64,000 nucleotides of DNA from Planotetraspora phitsanulokensis (GTDB taxonomy: Bacteria; Actinomycetota; Actinomycetes; Streptosporangiales; Streptosporangiaceae). Every line of letters starts with the position of its first letter. Positions within the stretch are counted from its first letter, which is position 1. Both the position numbers and the translations under genes were made by a program. This document shows positions 43,784-52,014 of this stretch, piece after piece. The notes below the pieces were generated by a model that made no database searches, was not told where the DNA came from, and worked only from the letters and a program-made list of their open reading frames with translations. Where the stretch lies: assembly GCF_016863295.1 (NCBI RefSeq), contig NZ_BOOP01000047.1, forward strand, positions 1 through 64,000, given 5' to 3'.

Positions 43784-45511
43784 TCAGTCCTGCCGGAGCC
43801 CGACCTTGGCGCCGAGCTTGTAGGCGATGATGACGAGCACGGCGAGGGTGAGGACCATGACGACACCGAGTGCCGCCAGCACCGTGAACTGGCCGTTCTC
43901 GTACTGCTCGAAGATGAGAATGGAAAGCACCTCGTTGCCTGGGCTGTAGAGCAGGATCGAGCTCGACAGTTCGCGGAACGAGACCACGAGGATGTAGATC
44001 CACCCGGCCAGGAGGCCGGGCGACAGGAGCGGCAGGAGCACCCTGCGGAACGTCTGCCACCAGCTCGCCCCGCTCACCTGCGCCGACTCCTCCAGTTCAG
44101 CGGAGATCTGGTGCATCGACGTGACCGCGTAGCGCATGCCGTACGGCATGTAGCGCGTGCAGTAGGCGATCAGCAGGATGAAGATCGTGCCGTAGATGGG
44201 GACAGGGCTGCGCAGGTAGACGAACGAGAGCGCGAGCCCCAGCACCAGACCGGGGATCACGAGCGGGACGAACGAGAAGTGGTCCACGAGTTGCCGCCCG
44301 GGAATCCGCGAGCGCACGACTATCCAGGCGCCGACTGCCATCAGGACCATGACGAGCGTTGCCGACCCCAGGCCGAGCACGAGGGAATTCCTCAGCGCCG
44401 TCGTCGCGTCGGAGATGTGGAACAGCTCGCGATAGTTGTCCAGGGACATCGACGCGAAGGCCTCGGTGGAGGGCGCCTGGTAGAACTTGAGCAGCGAGGT
44501 GTAGAGCAGCACGAGCAGCGGCCCGACGACGGTGAGGAAGAAGTACAGCACGATGGCGCCGCCCATGACCGGCCGCCACTTGCCCAACTCCATCGGACGA
44601 GGGCGGAACCCCTTGCCGGTCACCGTCTGGTAGGTCTTGCCCGACCTCCCGACGAGGTTGGAGATCGCGACGCCGATCACCGCCAACACCAGAAGGCCTA
44701 CCGCCAGTGCTCCCGCGGCGGCGAGGTCCGGCGGGTAGGAGCGCAGAACGAAGTAGATGCGGCTGGTGAAGACGTAGATGCCGTTCTGCAGGCCGAGCAG
44801 GGCCGGCACCTCGAAGCTCTCCAGGCTGCGTACGACCATGACGAGCACGGCGGCGACGATCGCGGGGCGCGTCAGCGGGACGGTGATTCGGCGGAAGACC
44901 TGCCACCTGCTGGCCCCGCTCATCAGCGCAGACTCCTCGAGCGAGGGGTCCATCGACCGGAAGGCGGCGACCATGAGGAGGAACACGATGGGCGAAAGGT
45001 GCAGGCCCTCGACCCAGACCATCCCCCACACGGTGAAGACGTCGAGGAACCCCGGGCCGAAGATCGGTTCGATCACCTTGTTGAGCAGGCCGATGTCCGG
45101 GCTCGCCAGGAAGATCCACGCGATGGTGTACAGGATCCCCGGGATGATCAATGGAATGATCGAGGCGGCGAAGAACAGCCCCTTGAACGGGACGTCCGTC
45201 CGGACGTTGAGGTAGGCGAGCGCGGTGCCGACGCACAGCGACAGCACGGCCGCTCCGACCGCGAACCACAGCGAGTTCCCGATCATGCCGCCGACGCGCG
45301 GGTCACCATAGGCACGGGCGAAGCCGCCGAGGGTGAAGCCGTTGGCGTCGAAGAAGGTGCCCCAGATCAGGTAGTACAGGGGTACGAGCGCGAGATAGCC
45401 GATCACGCCGGCGACCACGAGGATGATGATTATCTTGGGGGTCCCCAACCGGCGCAGCCATCCGAGCGCGGCTCCCTTGCGGGCAGGTACGGCGGGAGAT
45501 GCCGCGGTCAT
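43784..45511 (-). CDS. ABC transporter permease, fused FbpB-type (two modules)
   Basis: A 575-residue inner-membrane permease with two binding-protein-dependent transport modules in one chain, about 12 helices. Each module keeps an EAA loop for the ATPase: EESALMSGASRWQVFRRI and EESAQVSGASWWQTFRRV. ATG 45511 follows GAGGTGAGGG. The fused arrangement is typical of Fe3+-, 2-aminoethylphosphonate- and some aromatic-acid importers. With the two binding proteins encoded upstream it probably imports the island's substrate, although iron cannot be excluded. Confidence 0.92.
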   Translation of the reverse strand: MTAASPAVPARKGAALGWLRRLGTPKIIIILVVAGVIGYLALVPLYYLIWGTFFDANGFTLGGFARAYGDPRVGGMIGNSLWFAVGAAVLSLCVGTALAYLNVRTDVPFKGLFFAASIIPLIIPGILYTIAWIFLASPDIGLLNKVIEPIFGPGFLDVFTVWGMVWVEGLHLSPIVFLLMVAAFRSMDPSLEESALMSGASRWQVFRRITVPLTRPAIVAAVLVMVVRSLESFEVPALLGLQNGIYVFTSRIYFVLRSYPPDLAAAGALAVGLLVLAVIGVAISNLVGRSGKTYQTVTGKGFRPRPMELGKWRPVMGGAIVLYFFLTVVGPLLVLLYTSLLKFYQAPSTEAFASMSLDNYRELFHISDATTALRNSLVLGLGSATLVMVLMAVGAWIVVRSRIPGRQLVDHFSFVPLVIPGLVLGLALSFVYLRSPVPIYGTIFILLIAYCTRYMPYGMRYAVTSMHQISAELEESAQVSGASWWQTFRRVLLPLLSPGLLAGWIYILVVSFRELSSSILLYSPGNEVLSILIFEQYENGQFTVLAALGVVMVLTLAVLVIIAYKLGAKVGLRQD

Positions 45512-45596
45512 GCCCTCACCTCTTTCTGAACCAGTCCTGCGGTGATCGCGGGCGCGGCGGCACCGCCGATACCGATGCCGCCGCGCGCTTGGTGAC

Positions 45597-46742
45597 TCAA
45601 TTTCCTTCGACCTGCTCACCGTTGGAGATGACCTGGTCGTATCGCTTGTTCCACTCGTCGCCGTTCTTCGTCAGCTCCTGGACGTCGATCGGGATGATCT
45701 CCACATCCTTGAGGGGATCGTCTCCCTCGACGATGGCGGGGGTGAGCCCCTCCTTCACGAGGACCGCCTGGCCCTCCTGAAGCAGCCAGTCCGTGAACAG
45801 CATCGCCGCGGCGGGATGCTTGGCCGTCTTCATCAGCCCGATGCCGTTGGGGCGGGCGATGACCGGTTCGACGTAGGGCAGGTAGTCGACGGGCGCGCCC
45901 TTGGCCTTGGCCTGTTCGACGATGTAGGAGTAGTTGGAGGCGGCGACTGAGAACTGGCCGGCGGACAACAACTGGCCCTGCACGGTGTGGCCCTTGACGA
46001 CCTTCGCGCCCGTGGCCATGTCGCTGAAGAGCTTGTTGATCTCGTCGTCGGTCTTACCCTGCTTCTTCCAGTACCCGTAGAGGGTCAGGTACCAGTCGGA
46101 GTCGCTGAGCTCCATGGACAGCTTGCCGTCCCACTTGGGGTCGGCGAGGTCCTCCCAGGTCTTCGGCGCCTGGTCCGGAGTGACAAGCTTGGTGTTCCAG
46201 CTCGGCGCGAACAGGTTGAACCGCGTCGCCGTCCATCCCTCCTGCCGACCCGCGTCCGGGACCATGCGGCGCCGCTCACCGTCGTACGTTGCGAGAACGC
46301 CCTCGGTGTTCAGGTCGAACAGTTCGGTCGCGTTGGTCTCCACCACGTCGTTGCCCTGGTAGTGGGCCTTCTGCTCCTGCACGACGCGCTGGAGCACCGT
46401 CTCCGACCCGGCGCGGTAGAGGTTCACCGTAACGTTGTACTGGTCTTCGAAGGCATTGATGACCACGTCGGCCACATCGCTCGTCATGGACGTGTAGAGG
46501 TCGAGCGCGCCTTCCTTCTCGGCGAGCGGGACGAGCTTGTCGCGCCGCTGCTGACCGGTCATGCCGTTGACCTCGGCGTAGAGCTTCTCTGCCGCGGTGG
46601 GCCCGCCGGCGGTCGTGGCCTGTGGTGCGGTGGCCGTGGGCGAGCCTCCGCAGCCTGCGAGCAGGAGCACGAGTGCGGATCCTGAGACTACCGCGCGCTT
46701 CGCGGGCATACGGCGGCCCGACAGGGGGGGTGCGGTGTTCAC
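45597..46742 (-). CDS. ABC extracellular solute-binding lipoprotein A
   Basis: A 381-residue binding lipoprotein of the Fe3+/polyamine-type (class D-like) group. The lipobox LLAGC gives lipidated Cys31. Landmarks are KEGALDLYTSMTSDVADVV, TRFNLFAPSWNTKLV, PKTWEDLADPKWDGKLSME and HPAAAMLFTDWLLQEGQ. GTG 46742 follows AGGAGG and overlaps the stop of the preceding gene by four bases. About half its residues match the next-door paralogue, so the pair arose by duplication. It captures the substrate for the permease encoded 86 bases downstream. Confidence 0.88.
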   Translation of the reverse strand: MNTAPPLSGRRMPAKRAVVSGSALVLLLAGCGGSPTATAPQATTAGGPTAAEKLYAEVNGMTGQQRRDKLVPLAEKEGALDLYTSMTSDVADVVINAFEDQYNVTVNLYRAGSETVLQRVVQEQKAHYQGNDVVETNATELFDLNTEGVLATYDGERRRMVPDAGRQEGWTATRFNLFAPSWNTKLVTPDQAPKTWEDLADPKWDGKLSMELSDSDWYLTLYGYWKKQGKTDDEINKLFSDMATGAKVVKGHTVQGQLLSAGQFSVAASNYSYIVEQAKAKGAPVDYLPYVEPVIARPNGIGLMKTAKHPAAAMLFTDWLLQEGQAVLVKEGLTPAIVEGDDPLKDVEIIPIDVQELTKNGDEWNKRYDQVISNGEQVEGN

Positions 46743-47860
46743 TTGACCTCCTGGCCTGACTGGACGACTTCTTCGTAGAGCGCGTCCCACTTCTTGGGAT
46801 CGTCGAGCATTTCCTTCTCGGGCACGGAAATCGAGGTGAGTCCGGCCAGTGGATCGTTCGCCGTGGGGATCGAGCCGACCCGGAAGGACTCGTGGAGGAT
46901 CTTCTGGCCCTCGGAGAGCTCGTAGTCGACGAACAGCATCGCCGCTGCCGGGTGGACCGCCGTCTTCATCAGGGCCACGCCGTTGGGGCGTATCACGATG
47001 GGCTGGATCGGAGTTCCCGAGGCCGGATGCCAGCTCACCGGGGCGCCCTGGTCGGCGGCCTTGTCTATCGTGTGGCTGTAGGAGGAGGCGGTCAGCGCGA
47101 ACTGTCCCGCAGAGAGCAGCTCACCCTGCGCCGTGTGCCCCTTGGCGATCTTCGCGTTGGCGGCGACCCGCTTGAACAGGTCGCGGACCTCCGCGTCGGT
47201 CTTGCCCTGGTCGAGGTAGTACTTGTACATGGCGGCGAACCAGTCGACGTCGCCGACCTCCAGTGAGATGCGTCCCTTCCACTTCGGGTCGGCGAGCTCC
47301 TCGAACGACTTCGGCTCCTCGCCGGGCTTCACCTTGGTGGTGTTCCAGCCGATCACGAACACGTTGAACCGGGTGGCGGTCCAGCCGTCGGCCTGGCCCT
47401 CCTTGCGTACGGCGTCGCGCAGCGCGCCTTCGTACGGGTAGAGCATCTTCTGGTCGTTCATGATGTTGAGCTCGCCGGCGTTCGTCTCGACGAGATCGTT
47501 GCCGTCGTAGTTCGCCTGCTGCTCTTGAATCACGCGCTGAAGGACCGACTCGGAGTTACCCCGATAGACCTGCACGTCGATTGGGTACGCCTTCTCGAAC
47601 CCGTCGATGACCTTGTCCAGGTCGGTGTTCGAGGTGTAGATCGAAAGGGTGCCCTCCTTCTTCGCGAGATCGAGGAGGGTCTTGGTCCGTTCGTCACTGG
47701 TGAGCCCGTTGATGCGGTCGTAAACCTGCTGAGCTTTCGTGCTGGAATTGTTGGCTCCGTTGGCCGCAGGGCCTCCAGCGGTCGGCGAGGCGCCACAGGC
47801 CCCAAGGAAGAGGACGACGGCGGCCGCAGCCACCGATCCGAGGATTCTCTGGTGTTGCAT
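46739..47860 (-). CDS. ABC extracellular solute-binding lipoprotein B
   Basis: A 373-residue paralogue of binding protein A. The lipobox FLGAC gives Cys22. Shared motifs are KEGTLSIYTSNTDLDKVI, VLQRVIQEQQANYDGNDLVE, WTATRFNVFVIGWNTTKV and HPAAAMLFVDYELSEGQ. ATG 47860 follows GGGAGAG. It is the second gene of the importer operon, 83 bases after a small unknown gene. Two binding proteins for one permease suggest two related ligands or a duplication in progress. Confidence 0.88.
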   Translation of the reverse strand: MQHQRILGSVAAAAVVLFLGACGASPTAGGPAANGANNSSTKAQQVYDRINGLTSDERTKTLLDLAKKEGTLSIYTSNTDLDKVIDGFEKAYPIDVQVYRGNSESVLQRVIQEQQANYDGNDLVETNAGELNIMNDQKMLYPYEGALRDAVRKEGQADGWTATRFNVFVIGWNTTKVKPGEEPKSFEELADPKWKGRISLEVGDVDWFAAMYKYYLDQGKTDAEVRDLFKRVAANAKIAKGHTAQGELLSAGQFALTASSYSHTIDKAADQGAPVSWHPASGTPIQPIVIRPNGVALMKTAVHPAAAMLFVDYELSEGQKILHESFRVGSIPTANDPLAGLTSISVPEKEMLDDPKKWDALYEEVVQSGQEVK

Positions 47861-47943
47861 TGATGCTCTCCCGCGAGCTCGGCGAGTCGGTGTGAGCCCC
47901 GACCCGGCGGATGCACGTTTCTCCCCCCCGCGAGAAATACTGT

Positions 47944-48177
47944 TTAAATCACGCCCATGCCGGACTGGGTCAGGTTGAAGCGCTGGTGCCACGGCCGGCG
48001 CGGGGGCGCGATGTCACGCCAGGGGCGTTCCGGCAGATCCATCCTCCGCAGGTCGCACGGGAGCGCGAGTCCCTTGAGCGGAGCATTCTCCCCGTTGAAC
48101 TCGTCACGAGCGGCGATCTCCGACAGGTCCCGGTTCCGCTCGTTGGCCGGCACTCCGGGCAGATCGTCATCGCGCAT
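47944..48177 (-). CDS. Small unknown protein heading the importer operon
   Basis: A 77-residue soluble protein without a recognised domain. The coding call rests on an excellent AAGGAGGG box seven bases before ATG 48177, on its position 49 bases downstream of a GGT-N3-ACC palindrome and on the following operon. It is rich in Arg, Asp and Pro, with NERNRDLSEIAARDEF and PWHQRFNLTQSG as notable stretches. There is no signal peptide or membrane helix. A regulatory or enzyme-helper role is open. Confidence 0.65.
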   Translation of the reverse strand: MRDDDLPGVPANERNRDLSEIAARDEFNGENAPLKGLALPCDLRRMDLPERPWRDIAPPRRPWHQRFNLTQSGMGVI

Positions 48178-48225
48178 TTTGCCCTCCTTTGGCGAGTGAC
48201 CCGAGTAGACACCTCAGCGGACTAA

Positions 48226-48236
48226 AGGTCTAACCC
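48226..48236. promoter_or_regulatory. GntR operator-like site 7
   Basis: AGGTCTAACCC has the GGT-N3-ACC core. It lies 49 bases upstream of the small gene that heads the importer operon. Confidence 0.5.
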
Positions 48237-48452
48237 TTGGGCCATACTTTTACCGGACCGTTACATGGCGGACAAGTCCTGAATCTGGCCTCTTGATAGA
48301 CGCCCGTCCGCTCCCCCACACCAAGATCGAACAGGGCCTCGTCGGCCGTACGGCGATCTATCGGCCGGCGCACGCCAGGACGTGGCGAGGGCGGCCTGTC
48401 TGGCGACGGGAGTCGGAAGAAGTGGCCCCAGACCCCTTCCTTGAAGGGGAAA

Positions 48453-48463
48453 AGGTAATACCA
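48453..48463. promoter_or_regulatory. GntR operator-like site 8
   Basis: AGGTAATACCA, identical to site 1 including the following T, lies 29 bases upstream of the MFS start at 48492. Confidence 0.6.
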
Positions 48464-48491
48464 TTAGCCTCATTCGGGGAGGAGGCTCTCG

Positions 48492-49745
48492 GTGGGCTCA
48501 GCAGGTGACACGTTCCTCGTCCGATCCCGCACAGCCCATCGGCGTGTGTTCCGCTCACTCACCGTGCCCAACTACCGACGTTTCTTCGCCGGTCACGCGG
48601 TGAGCGTGATCGGAACCTGGATGCAGCGGGTTGCGCAGGACTGGCTGGTGCTCGAACTGACAGACTCCCCCGTCGCACTCGGGATCTCGACCGCGCTGCA
48701 GTTCCTGCCCACCCTCTTGTTCGGCCTGTGGGGAGGCGTCCTCGTCGACCGGCTCGACCGGCGCCGCACGATCATGGCGACGCAGGCGGCCAGCGCCGTC
48801 CTCGCGGCCGCCCTCGCGGTCCTCGTGCTGAGCGACCTGGTGCAGCTCTGGATGGTCTACGCGCTCACCCTCGGGCTCGGTTTCGTCACCGTGCTCGACA
48901 CGCCCGCGCGACAGGCCTTCATCACCGAGATGGTCAGTCCGGAGAACTACGTGAACGCGCAGGCCCTGAACTCGACGGTGCACAATGCCGGCCGCCTCGT
49001 CGGCCCTGCTGTCGCCGGGGTCCTGATCGCGACCGTCGACGTCGGTGCGGCATTCGCGGTCAACGCGCTGTCGTTCGCGGCGGTCCTGCTCGGGCTCGCG
49101 CGCATGAACCCCAAGGAACTGCACCGGGTTCCGGCCCTTCCCCGAGCGAAGGGTCAGGCCAGGCAGGGCCTGCGATATGTCTGGGAGCACCCGGAGTTAC
49201 GCGCGTGCCTGTTCCTCGTCGCCGTGGTGGCGCTGCTCGGGCAGAACTTCCGCGTCGTGTTCCCCCTGCTCGCCCGCGAGACCTTCGGCGGAGGCCCCGA
49301 GGTCTACGGCTGGCTCACGTCCGCTCTCGGAGTCGGCGCAGTGCTCGGTGCCCTCGCGAGCGCCGCGCGCGTGGACGCCACCGCGTGGTCTCTGCTGCTG
49401 TGGACGTTCGCCTTCGCCGGCGTGAACGTCGCCGCCGCGGCCGCTCCCGCACTCGCCCTGGCGATGGCGGCGATCGTCGCTCTCGGTATCGCGAACATCT
49501 GCTTCAACACGCTCGCCCGCACGCTGTTGCAGATCAGGACGGATCCCACCTTGCAGGGACGGGTGATCGCCCTGCACAGCCTGGTCTTTCTCGGAAGCAC
49601 TCCCCTGGGAGCCCCGATCACGGGGTGGGTGTGCGAGCAGTGGGGACCTCGTGCCGGGCTCCTGCTGGCCGGGATCTCGGCGGGGCTGGCAGGCCTCGCG
49701 GTGTTGCCGTGGTTGCGGAAGGTGCGCGCCCGGCGCGAGGAGTGA
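48492..49745 (+). CDS. MFS exporter, EntS/DHA3-like
   Basis: A 417-residue 12-helix transporter related to the one at 41131. NYRRFFAGHAVSVIGTWMQR, WGGVLVDRLDRRRTIM (motif A) and VLDTPARQAFITEMV are diagnostic. GTG 48492 follows GAGGAGG. It is the only gene of its unit and carries a GntR-type palindrome close to the start. Export of pathway intermediates or uptake-linked counterflow is possible; substrate unknown. Confidence 0.87.
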   Translation: MGSAGDTFLVRSRTAHRRVFRSLTVPNYRRFFAGHAVSVIGTWMQRVAQDWLVLELTDSPVALGISTALQFLPTLLFGLWGGVLVDRLDRRRTIMATQAASAVLAAALAVLVLSDLVQLWMVYALTLGLGFVTVLDTPARQAFITEMVSPENYVNAQALNSTVHNAGRLVGPAVAGVLIATVDVGAAFAVNALSFAAVLLGLARMNPKELHRVPALPRAKGQARQGLRYVWEHPELRACLFLVAVVALLGQNFRVVFPLLARETFGGGPEVYGWLTSALGVGAVLGALASAARVDATAWSLLLWTFAFAGVNVAAAAAPALALAMAAIVALGIANICFNTLARTLLQIRTDPTLQGRVIALHSLVFLGSTPLGAPITGWVCEQWGPRAGLLLAGISAGLAGLAVLPWLRKVRARREE

Positions 49746-49905
49746 CCGGTCAGTCGAGCCCGGCCAGACGCGGCCGGGCCCAAGGAACGCGTGATGGACA
49801 GGTCAGTCGATCGCGAGCCCGGTCAGACGCGGACGGCGCAGGGCGCGCGTGACGGACAGGTCAGTCGAGCGCCAGCCCGGCCAGCCGCAGCCTGGCGACA
49901 TGGTG
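49746..49905 (-). repeat. Three successive copies of an aldolase gene 3' end
   Basis: Three segments of about 55 bases each begin with GGTCAGTCGA (near 49748, 49800 and 49859 on the plus strand). Read leftwards they encode RLRLAGLALD, RRPRLTGLAID and ARPRLAGLD, each followed by TGA. The first is the true end of the aldolase gene; the other two are diverged copies of that end lying directly behind it. Confidence 0.65.
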
Positions 49906-50607
49906 ACGCCAGATGTTCACGTCGTTGAACGACGAGCCAAGGTCGGGAAGCTCCGCGATGTCCTCTGCGGAGAGGTCCGCGGCCCGGTCACCGAGCCGTG
50001 CCCGCTCGACGCTGACGCGGGCCAGTACGTCCAGGCTCAACGCCCGCGAGACGGCCTGCTCCACCGCGTGCTCACCCGACCCGAGCGTGGTGATCCCGTG
50101 CCCCCGCATGACGCACACGGCTGACCCTCCCATGGCATCGGCCAACTCCCGTCCCAGTTCCGGGCGCCGGACGAGGACGGCCCTGGGGTAGACGGGGACG
50201 CCGTCCAGGGCCATCCGTGCCGCGGGGATGTTGTAGGCGCCGAAGACCGGCCGCAACGGGATCTCCTCAACGCCCGCGACCAGGATCGACGGGGGGTGGC
50301 AATGGAGTACGACATCGACGTCGGGGCGGGCGCGCAACACCTCAGCGTGGATGGGCAACTCGTTCGGGACCGCCCAGGGGCCGAGATCGCCGCCCTCGCC
50401 CCCGAAGTCGACCAGTCGCACGTCGTCGTCGAGGGTGAACAGCAGTCCCTCTTCCTGTGGGCCACGGCAGCGCACCAGCATCGTGTCGGGTCCGACACGC
50501 ACGCTCACGTGACCCAGGATGTCCTCCGCGAGCCCGGCGTTCGCCAGGATTCGGCAGGCCAGCGCGATCTTGCGACGCAGAGGGGTGAGGTCGTCAGGGA
50601 GCGTCAT
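49861..50607 (-). CDS. Class II aldolase/adducin-family protein
   Basis: A 248-residue zinc-dependent aldolase-fold protein. VVLHCHPPSILV gives the HxH zinc pair (about 113-115) and CVMRGHGITTLG the third His near 175; the N-terminal ILGHVSVRVGP is conserved. The family includes L-fuculose-phosphate aldolase and decarboxylases of hydroxylated aromatic acids, and the lack of sugar-phosphate context here favours a decarboxylase or aldolase of the island. ATG 50607 has GGAG seven bases upstream. It follows a chimeric remnant whose end it overlaps. Confidence 0.85.
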   Translation of the reverse strand: MTLPDDLTPLRRKIALACRILANAGLAEDILGHVSVRVGPDTMLVRCRGPQEEGLLFTLDDDVRLVDFGGEGGDLGPWAVPNELPIHAEVLRARPDVDVVLHCHPPSILVAGVEEIPLRPVFGAYNIPAARMALDGVPVYPRAVLVRRPELGRELADAMGGSAVCVMRGHGITTLGSGEHAVEQAVSRALSLDVLARVSVERARLGDRAADLSAEDIAELPDLGSSFNDVNIWRHHVARLRLAGLALD

Positions 50608-50962
50608 GGTGCTTCTCCGTTGGGCGGATGCCGACATGGGTGGCTCTCGGATCCGTCCTGTCGCCGGTGACGCGCAACGCGTCGTGCGCCGTTTGTAGGA
50701 GGAACCGGTGCGTGCTCAACCGCTCGAGCGGGTGGCGCTCGGCTTGGATGATCTCGACGGCCGACTCGACACCATGATGATCGATGCGATGGCGGTCCTC
50801 GCGGCGGGATGTGGCGGACTCGTGGGCGACGAACACCCAACCGCGCCCGAAGATCCGCGGATCTCGATGTCGGCTGGGCTCGTATATTTGAGGTCCCAAC
50901 TCAGATGTGTACTTCGTCTCCTTTGCCAGTTCGGAAAAGGAAACCTCGGGTGCTGTGCCCAT
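50594..50962 (-). pseudogene. Chimeric ORF: Rieske oxygenase N-terminus joined to dehydrogenase C-terminus
   Basis: The 122-codon frame starts at ATG 50962 with IYEPSRHRDPRIFGRGWVFV and AHES, the N-terminus of a ring-hydroxylating oxygenase alpha subunit just before its Rieske domain. After about residue 52 it changes to AVEIIQAERHPLERLSTHRF and DPRATHVGI, the last 60 residues of a zinc alcohol dehydrogenase like that at 30949. Neither half can work. It looks like the scar of a deletion of several kilobases that joined two genes in frame. Confidence 0.75.
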
Positions 50963-50993
50963 ATGTGCATTCCCCTGGGAAGCTTAGGGCTAT

Positions 50994-51004
50994 TGGTATG
51001 ACCA
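50994..51004. promoter_or_regulatory. GntR operator-like site 9
   Basis: TGGTATGACCA matches TGGT-N3-ACCA fully. It lies between the divergent regulator 2 gene (69 bases away) and the chimeric remnant plus aldolase unit. Confidence 0.75.
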
Positions 51005-51072
51005 TACTGTCGGTCAGGCCGTAGAGTGTCAACAAGGCACAATCAGATCACCCGATGCTGGAGGATGGACGC

Positions 51073-51840
51073 ATGACCGTCGAACAGCGCAAGACCAAGT
51101 CGGGCAGAGCGGGTTCGGCAGCAGGGGTGGGCCTGTTCAGCCCGGTCAGCGCGGTGCGTGTTTCCCAGGTCATCGTCGATCAGATCCGCCTGCTCATCCA
51201 GCAGGGCCGCCTCAAGACCGACGACAGGCTTCCGAGCGAACGGGATCTGTGTGAACAGTTCGGCGTGAGCCGTGTCACGGTCCGGGAGGCGCTGCGGGTC
51301 CTGGAGTCCAGCGGCCTGATCGAGATCCGGGTCGGGGCGCGCGGCGGAGCGTTCGTGTCCACGCCTTCGAGCGCGCGTGTGGGTGAGGGGTTGGCTACCC
51401 TGCTCAAGCTCAGTCCGCTCACGGCGGCGGAGGTGACGGAGGCCCGCATGGTCTTCGAGCTCGGGATTGTCCCCATCGTGGTCGACCGCGCGACCCCCGA
51501 GGACATCGCCGCGCTCAAGGAGATTTGCGACAGGCAGCAGGACGCCCTGAAGGACGAGTCCTACTCGATGACGTTGTCCGCCGAGTTCCATGTGCGGGTC
51601 GCGGCATGCACGCACAATGCGGCGATCGAGATGCTGGTCAAAAGCTTCCACGGACCACTGCTGATGTCACTCGAAGAGGCGAAGGTCGCCGCACCCGTGA
51701 TGGGCCTCCTCGGCAGCACCGAACATCGTGAGTTCGTCGACGCCATCGAGCGCCGCGACGTCGACCAGGCCGCGGCGATCATGCGGGCCCATCTCCAGCG
51801 CACCGCTGACCGGGTCGCCCCGAACACTCCGGCGTGCTGA
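51073..51840 (+). CDS. GntR-family regulator, FadR subfamily (regulator 2)
   Basis: A 255-residue paralogue of regulator 1, alike along its whole length. The helix-turn-helix reads PSERDLCEQFGVS and RVTVREALRVLE, then GARGGAFVSTP; the FCD domain carries EARMVFELGI and EFHVRVAACTHN. ATG 51073 follows GGAGG by nine bases. A full TGGT-N3-ACCA palindrome is 69 bases upstream. It marks the right end of the aromatic island. The recognition helix is the same as in regulator 1, so both probably bind the same sites. Confidence 0.9.
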   Translation: MTVEQRKTKSGRAGSAAGVGLFSPVSAVRVSQVIVDQIRLLIQQGRLKTDDRLPSERDLCEQFGVSRVTVREALRVLESSGLIEIRVGARGGAFVSTPSSARVGEGLATLLKLSPLTAAEVTEARMVFELGIVPIVVDRATPEDIAALKEICDRQQDALKDESYSMTLSAEFHVRVAACTHNAAIEMLVKSFHGPLLMSLEEAKVAAPVMGLLGSTEHREFVDAIERRDVDQAAAIMRAHLQRTADRVAPNTPAC

Positions 51841-52014
51841 CGGCCGGTGTCGGCGGGAGCGCAGATGGTGCTTTCATCCGATTTGCTCCAGGACTGGCGT
51901 TCCGCAATCATCGGTCGGGTGTCTGCCACCCGGCCCAGCCACTGTCGCCCGGCGAGTCGACAGCGCTGGAGCGGCCCGGATCATTGGCGTCGATAATCGG
52001 CTACTGGACGTGAT

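Larger units (their letters stand above)
48178..48491. other. Divergent promoter region between importer operon and MFS gene
   Basis: These 314 bases hold no gene. Each end carries a GntR-type palindrome (sites 7 and 8), one for each divergent unit. The middle part is GC-rich and shows no further feature. Confidence 0.5.

Noticed and set aside
43784-47860. Assignment of the ABC system as an iron importer (FbpABC)
   Set aside because: Family resemblance allows it, but operon context and the GntR operator favour an organic acid; iron is kept only as an alternative.
48293-48508. 71-codon frame in the divergent promoter region
   Set aside because: Runs over a GntR site and the start of the MFS gene and lacks a ribosome site.
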